Shown one piece after another: positions 8,001-11,338 of a DNA stretch of 11,338 bases (within the stretch, counting starts at the first letter, position 1; the number at the start of each line of letters is the position of its first letter). Location: positions 1 through 11,338 of the forward strand of contig DATEMK010000499.1 of NCBI GenBank assembly GCA_035275625.1, read 5' to 3'. This stretch comes from DATEMK01 sp035275625. Lineage in GTDB: Bacteria; Bacteroidota; Bacteroidia; AKYH767-A; OLB10. Made by a program: the position numbers and the translations under genes. The notes under the pieces were generated by a model. The model was not told the DNA's origin. It saw only the letters and a list, made by a program, of their open reading frames with translations, and did not search any database.

Positions 8001-10130
8001 AGAAGCTATAAAACCAATAGCGCCCCTATGCGGAATTAAAACAAATTGCTCACTTGCCTGCCTCACTCCTGTATGGATGTCTCCAATATAACACGAGTTG
8101 GCAATGATTAACGGATAGCGCGGGCTGTTGTTATAATTTTCAGGAACATCAGTGGTAATATCAAAAGTGGAGCCCGCAGCATGCGAGAAAAAAGTCATAA
8201 TAGTCACCCCCGTGTCAATAAGATTTTGCAGGAATGCACTTTGATTGGCTTCAATCGGGTCAGTAGTTGTTTTATAGAAAGAAGTAACATGTCCGGCAAA
8301 CAATGTGTCTTCAATTATTTTTTTATAATCCTCAAGATGTACTCTGATTTCCTCCTGTTCGGACGAATTAGTTCCTCCTCCGAAATGCAATATCTGCTTC
8401 ATCCATGCCTGGGGAGGCTTGGTCAGCTCAATATCGTGCTCTATTATTTTGTCAAGATAAGCCGTTACGTCCTGTGAATTCCATGCCGGAAGGCGGCCCG
8501 TAGCTATTGCCGGATGAAAAATAGCATCCGTCAAATGCGAAGTAAAAATCATATCAGAGGGCGGATTTCCATAAGTGGGGACAAGATTACTCCTATAAAC
8601 ACTTGTGTCCCTTGCATTTTCAGGACGAATTGATTTGCCAATCAGGAAAAGATATTTTGGATCCTCAACGAAAGTATCAAGCGCAAACTTGCAGAAATTA
8701 CGAATGGAAAGCGGATGTTTATTAATCCCTGCAGAGAATTGATTATACAGTTCGTCAATGTCTGCAAGTAAAACTTTATGTGCTCCTCCTGCAAAGGAAT
8801 TTCTATAATCTCTATACATCTGAACTGGATTTACACCATTCATCAGGCTTTTATGCGAGATCATCAGGAAATCATAATCCGGGTTATTTCCGCCATTATA
8901 AATGTTATACATGTAATTGGTAAATCTTGTGGGATCGGGATTGTTTGATACCGGTACAATGGAATGTCCGCTGCTAAGAGAGCCGGAGGAAAGTACACAA
9001 AGCTTATCAATGCCATAAGTTGGAACAAGAGTCTGGTGGGAAGAAAAATCTACATTTACTTTTTTTATACTGTCTCCGCTGAATATATACAACCAGGCTG
9101 TATCTACTGTATTGAATCCTGAAATGTCAAGACGTGTTTTCAGTGCAGCATCTCCCTTCACCGTAAATTTTTGAAATGAACTGTTTTCACCTGAAAAATT
9201 TAAAGTATGCGGATATATGGCTCTTGCATAAGGCACTGTATTTCTCTGTCCACTACTGGGGACATCAGGAGAAAATAAAAAAACAATTGAGGTTCCGGAT
9301 AAATTAAAAGCTACCTCGTAACGATTAACAGCATAATTGTAATATGAGTAAGATATAGCCTGCTGAGTATTTACAGTTATTGTCCATTGACGTTGGGCCG
9401 GATTGCCTCCGTAATTAGTGCCTAACAAGAGTGTGCTTGCAAGAGTTGGCGGAGCGCCTCCCCCGGTAAATGAGTTTAGTGTCGGAAGATTAATGGAAAA
9501 AGAACTGCTGCCATCAAAAGGGGGACTGTAGGAAAATCCTTCTCCATTCGAGTAGGAAGCGTCAACAGACAGCTCAGCATATCCTGTAAAATACTCACTG
9601 TGATATTCCTTCCTGACATCTTTTATTACAAAATCTGCCGGATTATAAAGTGAAAAATTAATATCATTTTCAATGACCATTCTTTTTCCAACAGGGTTAA
9701 ACGTGTAGGTGAAAAAATAAGCTGAAGTATCATTGAACAAACTGTAAAAAGGATTTAGCTGATATTGCGCACTGTCATAAAGCTGCGTATCAAAGCTGCC
9801 GTCATTGGGCTTTGCATAAAATTCTACATAATCAGTATTATCAAAAGTATTATCATCCTCACCAAAAACATAAATGTATTGCTCAATGCCTTTATGAAAA
9901 ACCTGGAATCGTTTCGGACTTACGCTACTATCAACGATTTGAGGTAAATATTGGTTGATATCATTAAATGAAATGCGATGAATACCTTCCTGCCAGACCT
10001 GTATTTTCAAATAATGCTGCAATGAAACCGGTGAGATAATTGAAAACGGGATCCATTCATTGCCATGCGGCTGCGAATGAGCAACGAATGAAAAGAACAT
10101 CAGTAAAAATAAATGGTAAAGTTTTTTCAT
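5013..10130 (-). CDS. porU2: PorU2-like gingipain-family (peptidase C25) T9SS surface protein
   Basis: A 1705-residue secreted protein with a signal peptide (residues 1 to about 19, ending AHS). Residues about 370-770 form a peptidase C25 domain related to gingipains and to the T9SS sortase PorU. The catalytic dyad is intact: His650 in TFFSHAAG and Cys680 in IIANSCYIGD, 30 residues apart, close to the spacing in gingipains. A CARDB-like adhesion domain follows (about 775-880, beginning DLEVTNPGVFF), then Ig/Fn3-like segments and a second beta-rich half. From NYPNPF (Asn1597) onward is an FlgD-like/T9SS C-terminal domain ending FFKKGWGKMCLIR, a PorU-type ending. PorU cleaves sorting domains from T9SS cargo and links the cargo to the cell surface. 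PorU2 proteins are longer paralogues of unproven substrate. The ATG at 10130 follows an A-rich leader. It lies 51 bp downstream of the PorV2-like gene, so an operon is likely. What I see is the C25 fold with its dyad and a CTD; sortase activity is inferred. Confidence 0.85.
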   Translation of the reverse strand: MKKLYHLFLLMFFSFVAHSQPHGNEWIPFSIISPVSLQHYLKIQVWQEGIHRISFNDINQYLPQIVDSSVSPKRFQVFHKGIEQYIYVFGEDDNTFDNTDYVEFYAKPNDGSFDTQLYDSAQYQLNPFYSLFNDTSAYFFTYTFNPVGKRMVIENDINFSLYNPADFVIKDVRKEYHSEYFTGYAELSVDASYSNGEGFSYSPPFDGSSSFSINLPTLNSFTGGGAPPTLASTLLLGTNYGGNPAQRQWTITVNTQQAISYSYYNYAVNRYEVAFNLSGTSIVFLFSPDVPSSGQRNTVPYARAIYPHTLNFSGENSSFQKFTVKGDAALKTRLDISGFNTVDTAWLYIFSGDSIKKVNVDFSSHQTLVPTYGIDKLCVLSSGSLSSGHSIVPVSNNPDPTRFTNYMYNIYNGGNNPDYDFLMISHKSLMNGVNPVQMYRDYRNSFAGGAHKVLLADIDELYNQFSAGINKHPLSIRNFCKFALDTFVEDPKYLFLIGKSIRPENARDTSVYRSNLVPTYGNPPSDMIFTSHLTDAIFHPAIATGRLPAWNSQDVTAYLDKIIEHDIELTKPPQAWMKQILHFGGGTNSSEQEEIRVHLEDYKKIIEDTLFAGHVTSFYKTTTDPIEANQSAFLQNLIDTGVTIMTFFSHAAGSTFDITTDVPENYNNSPRYPLIIANSCYIGDIHTGVRQASEQFVLIPHRGAIGFIASPNISYIPEQPIYTIPLYQHIASYDYGKSIGECMKDAIDSIHPGASSVTIKSLAMGMTLNGDPSLELYNMAYPDLEVTNPGVFFTPSDITTELDSFKINVVVRNLGRGIDKDYYLEVVRKFPDGGADRVFDTLIKDMPFIDTISITIPMEFARASGLNKFFVKADASQPGLIDEGPYEYNNSTMPDIPLLIRSSDINPVYPFKYAIIPNGTNVKLKASTANLFAPMTAYRFELDTIDRFNSPFKKTYDISSTGGVVTCPAGFSLDSNRVYYWRVANAAILNDTVHYHWKESSFIYKPGKTGWSQAHYSQFKEDEFRNIVYNNSMPPADTTFEFVETASSILCHTSVTPDQLGGHPVDYFINNNLMASGGCSFHQINLAILDSVTLVPWRADLTVHDLGNMNGFDPATGTCPKAPPNCQPGYAPSYFLYPTGDSATVYAYTDSLATAINSVPVGNYILIYLLGGSKHSFWHPALAPVFAALAPGTVPTNDDYFPFIYFTKKGSGFATIIYADTVNNKDITFDTIVGGNWNKGFITSVIIGPATHWSELHWGQHEFEPEDSIHVNLVGISTQNQETTLIANLPASIPDSSLSFIDAAVYPFLKLQSYHQDEPHRTPPQLDRWQIYYDEVPEAALAPNKWFKPNPFTDTTDEGAKVNLEMAVENISSHDMDSMLVDFYVYDKNHVRTNISSPRYKPLKKDSIIIAKVSFDTENFTGLNSLWIEANPHNDQPEQYHFNNLAELLFTVNRDITNPILDVTFDGQHILDGDIVSAKPFIFIKVKDENKYVAMNDTTKFPVRITDPEGKVSRVYFESAPNASTDRSKLKWTPAVLIDGNKPDNSFKIEYNPIFDVDGIYQLEVQGSDAAGNLSGAYSYRISFEVINRSTITDFINYPNPFSTATKFVFTLTGSEIPTYLKIQIMTVSGKIVREITQSEIGNIHIGRNITQYAWDGKDEFGDKLANGIYLYRVITQLNGQSIEHRETEADHFFKKGWGKMCLIR

Positions 10131-10144
10131 TTTTATTTTGTTTT

Positions 10145-10182
10145 AACCCCTGAAGTTTTTCATAACCCGTGAGGTTTTATAT
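10145..10182. repeat. Two-copy imperfect 19-bp tandem repeat between porV2-like and porU2-like genes
   Basis: Copy 1 (10145-10163) AACCCCTGAAGTTTTTCAT and copy 2 (10164-10182) AACCCGTGAGGTTTTATAT match at 15 of 19 positions. Each copy has a small internal dyad, clearest in copy 2 (AACC..GGTT). The block fills most of the 51-bp intergenic gap and ends on the first base of the PorV2-like stop codon. It may be an interspersed repeat or a regulatory site in the operon mRNA; function unknown. Confidence 0.6.
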
Positions 10183-11282
10183 TAATTTGTTTGCTTATCA
10201 GGTTGAATATTTTTCTTGACTTTAAAAATACTCAGGTTTAACGAGAATATATTCGAATATATCTGGTCATTTGTTTTTCCAAGGTTTGTTAATGCGTAAT
10301 CAATTGTTAAATTTTTTATTTTTAATCCCACTCCCAAAGTCGGCTGAATAATGGTTGAATTGCCGCCATCAATATCTTTAACCGTCTGAACATTCCATAT
10401 CCCGCCTCTGAGGTAAATAAAATTAGCATATCCAAGCTCCAATCCGATATGAGGGTCTATGCTGACAGGATCGCCTTTTATCATAACATTTCTTTTCCCG
10501 TCAAAAGTCACATCAAGATTAACTTCCGGCTGCAGCGTAAATTTTTGTGAGATCGTTGCTTTGTAACCAACACCAAGAATTAATTTGGGTAATGTAATTT
10601 CCATTCCATTTTCCGGAATTTCGTTGTTGGTCTGTTTAAAAACCGTTGCCAGTTCCTCCGTATTAAAAGTCCATGCATTGAAAGTGGAAGTAACATCTTT
10701 TCCAAAAGCTCCGAATCTCCATTTGTTTTTTTCATATTGCGCTCCTACATCCAGCCCGAATCCCCAGGCACTTGCAAAGGGTCCTAATTTCCGGTGGATC
10801 ACTTTAAAATTTCCCCCGTACCGTAATCCCTGCATAGCTGCTTTTTTTGAATAAGAAAACAAAAAAGCATAGTCTGCAGCGGAAAAAGATTTTAATCTTT
10901 CATAATTAATATTTCCGTCAGCGTCTATCAGTTCTGTGGAATCAATAATATCATCAATTGCAAAACGAATGACGGACAAACCGACCGTGCGTGTTTCATC
11001 AATCGGGGCGGCAATAGCGCCATAATCAAATTTACCAATTCCTGCAAAATATTCGTTGTGCATTAGCGCAATCTGCAGATCTCCGCGGGTAAGGCATAAG
11101 CCTGCCGGATTCCAGAACCCGGAAGTGACATCATTCACCGTTGCCACCTGTGCACCTGCCATCCCTAAGGCGCGGGCGCCTACTCCTATAGAAAGAAATT
11201 CATTGCTGTATTTCGGAGCCTGGGAAAATGCTGCATACGTTATACCCGAGAGTATCGAAACAAAAATAATTTTTTTGAACAT
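10182..11282 (-). CDS. porV2: PorV2-like outer-membrane beta-barrel protein (PorV/PorQ family)
   Basis: A 366-residue protein with a signal peptide (MFKKIIFVSILSG... to AFS, about residue 20). Next comes the PorV/PorQ family opening FLSIGVGARALGMAGAQ (about 29-45) and the FadL/UPF0164-like FWNPAGL. The rest alternates beta strands typical of an outer-membrane barrel (GLRYGGNFKVI, WGFGLDVGAQY, PKLILGVGYKATI, GLELGYANFIYLRGGI). In known T9SS, PorV is the barrel that takes substrates from the Sov translocon to the PorU sortase. PorV2 is a paralogue usually named by its pairing with PorU2, which is the case here (51 bp upstream of porU2). Length and start (ATG 11282, KK-rich n-region) are normal for the family. 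Only 56 bp of upstream sequence are visible and no TAnnTTTG box is seen there. Its substrate range is unknown. Confidence 0.85.
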   Translation of the reverse strand: MFKKIIFVSILSGITYAAFSQAPKYSNEFLSIGVGARALGMAGAQVATVNDVTSGFWNPAGLCLTRGDLQIALMHNEYFAGIGKFDYGAIAAPIDETRTVGLSVIRFAIDDIIDSTELIDADGNINYERLKSFSAADYAFLFSYSKKAAMQGLRYGGNFKVIHRKLGPFASAWGFGLDVGAQYEKNKWRFGAFGKDVTSTFNAWTFNTEELATVFKQTNNEIPENGMEITLPKLILGVGYKATISQKFTLQPEVNLDVTFDGKRNVMIKGDPVSIDPHIGLELGYANFIYLRGGIWNVQTVKDIDGGNSTIIQPTLGVGLKIKNLTIDYALTNLGKTNDQIYSNIFSLNLSIFKVKKNIQPDKQTN

Positions 11283-11295
11283 AAGTTTTAGTTAT

Positions 11296-11316
11296 AAGGA
11301 TTTGAATAGAATCCTT
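11296..11316 (-). other. Hairpin-forming inverted repeat upstream of the porV2-like gene
   Basis: AAGGATT (11296-11302) and AATCCTT (11310-11316) form a perfect 7-bp stem with a 7-nt loop, 14 bp upstream of the ATG. No T-run follows on either strand, so it is a weak terminator candidate. It could be an mRNA leader hairpin or a binding site. Confidence 0.35.
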
Positions 11317-11338
11317 TAACGAAATTTTAACTGATAAA

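Noticed and set aside
5055..9947. Several short plus-strand frames and one minus-strand frame (6541-6777) within the PorU2-like gene
   Set aside because: All overlap one uninterrupted 1705-codon frame with coherent domain order; none shows family motifs.

Overview
The window looks like a Bacteroidota chromosome segment, probably from an environmental member of the phylum. The evidence is a type IX secretion system (T9SS) C-terminal sorting tail, a PorV/PorU-type protein pair, AT-rich non-coding gaps, A-rich leaders instead of clear Shine-Dalgarno sites, and promoter boxes of the Bacteroidota TAnnTTTG type. Gene density is high and no gap exceeds 100 bases. I see no tRNA, rRNA, insertion sequence, integrase or CRISPR array.

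Left part (1-1116): the last 46 codons of a + strand secreted protein ending in a T9SS sorting tail converge on two minus-strand housekeeping genes. These are an Nfu-type iron-sulfur scaffold/carrier and a small LapA-domain membrane protein.

Middle (1132-3757): nadB (L-aspartate oxidase, first step of de novo NAD synthesis) is transcribed divergently from the LapA gene. It most likely starts at a TTG codon. One base after its stop begins a LuxE-family acyl-protein synthetase-like gene. This second gene carries two different 7-bp tandem repeat tracts inside its reading frame, one at the start and one just before its SSSGTTG nucleotide-binding motif. Because 7 is not a multiple of 3, the gene could switch on and off by slippage. 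This is the most unusual feature in the window.

Right part (3776-11282): three minus-strand genes read in the order PorV2-like outer-membrane barrel, PorU2-like giant gingipain-family (C25) surface protein of 1705 residues with its His/Cys dyad intact, and a probable membrane-anchored or lipoprotein with one CxxCH haem c motif. PorV2 and PorU2 are 51 bp apart and very probably form one operon. The third gene follows after 79 bp with no clear promoter or terminator between, so it may be co-transcribed. In known T9SS, PorV shuttles substrates to the PorU sortase. PorV2/PorU2 are their paralogues with unproven substrates.

Most of the window is recognisable. The parts without a known role are the haem-motif protein, the in-frame heptamer repeats, and the imperfect tandem repeat between porV2 and porU2.
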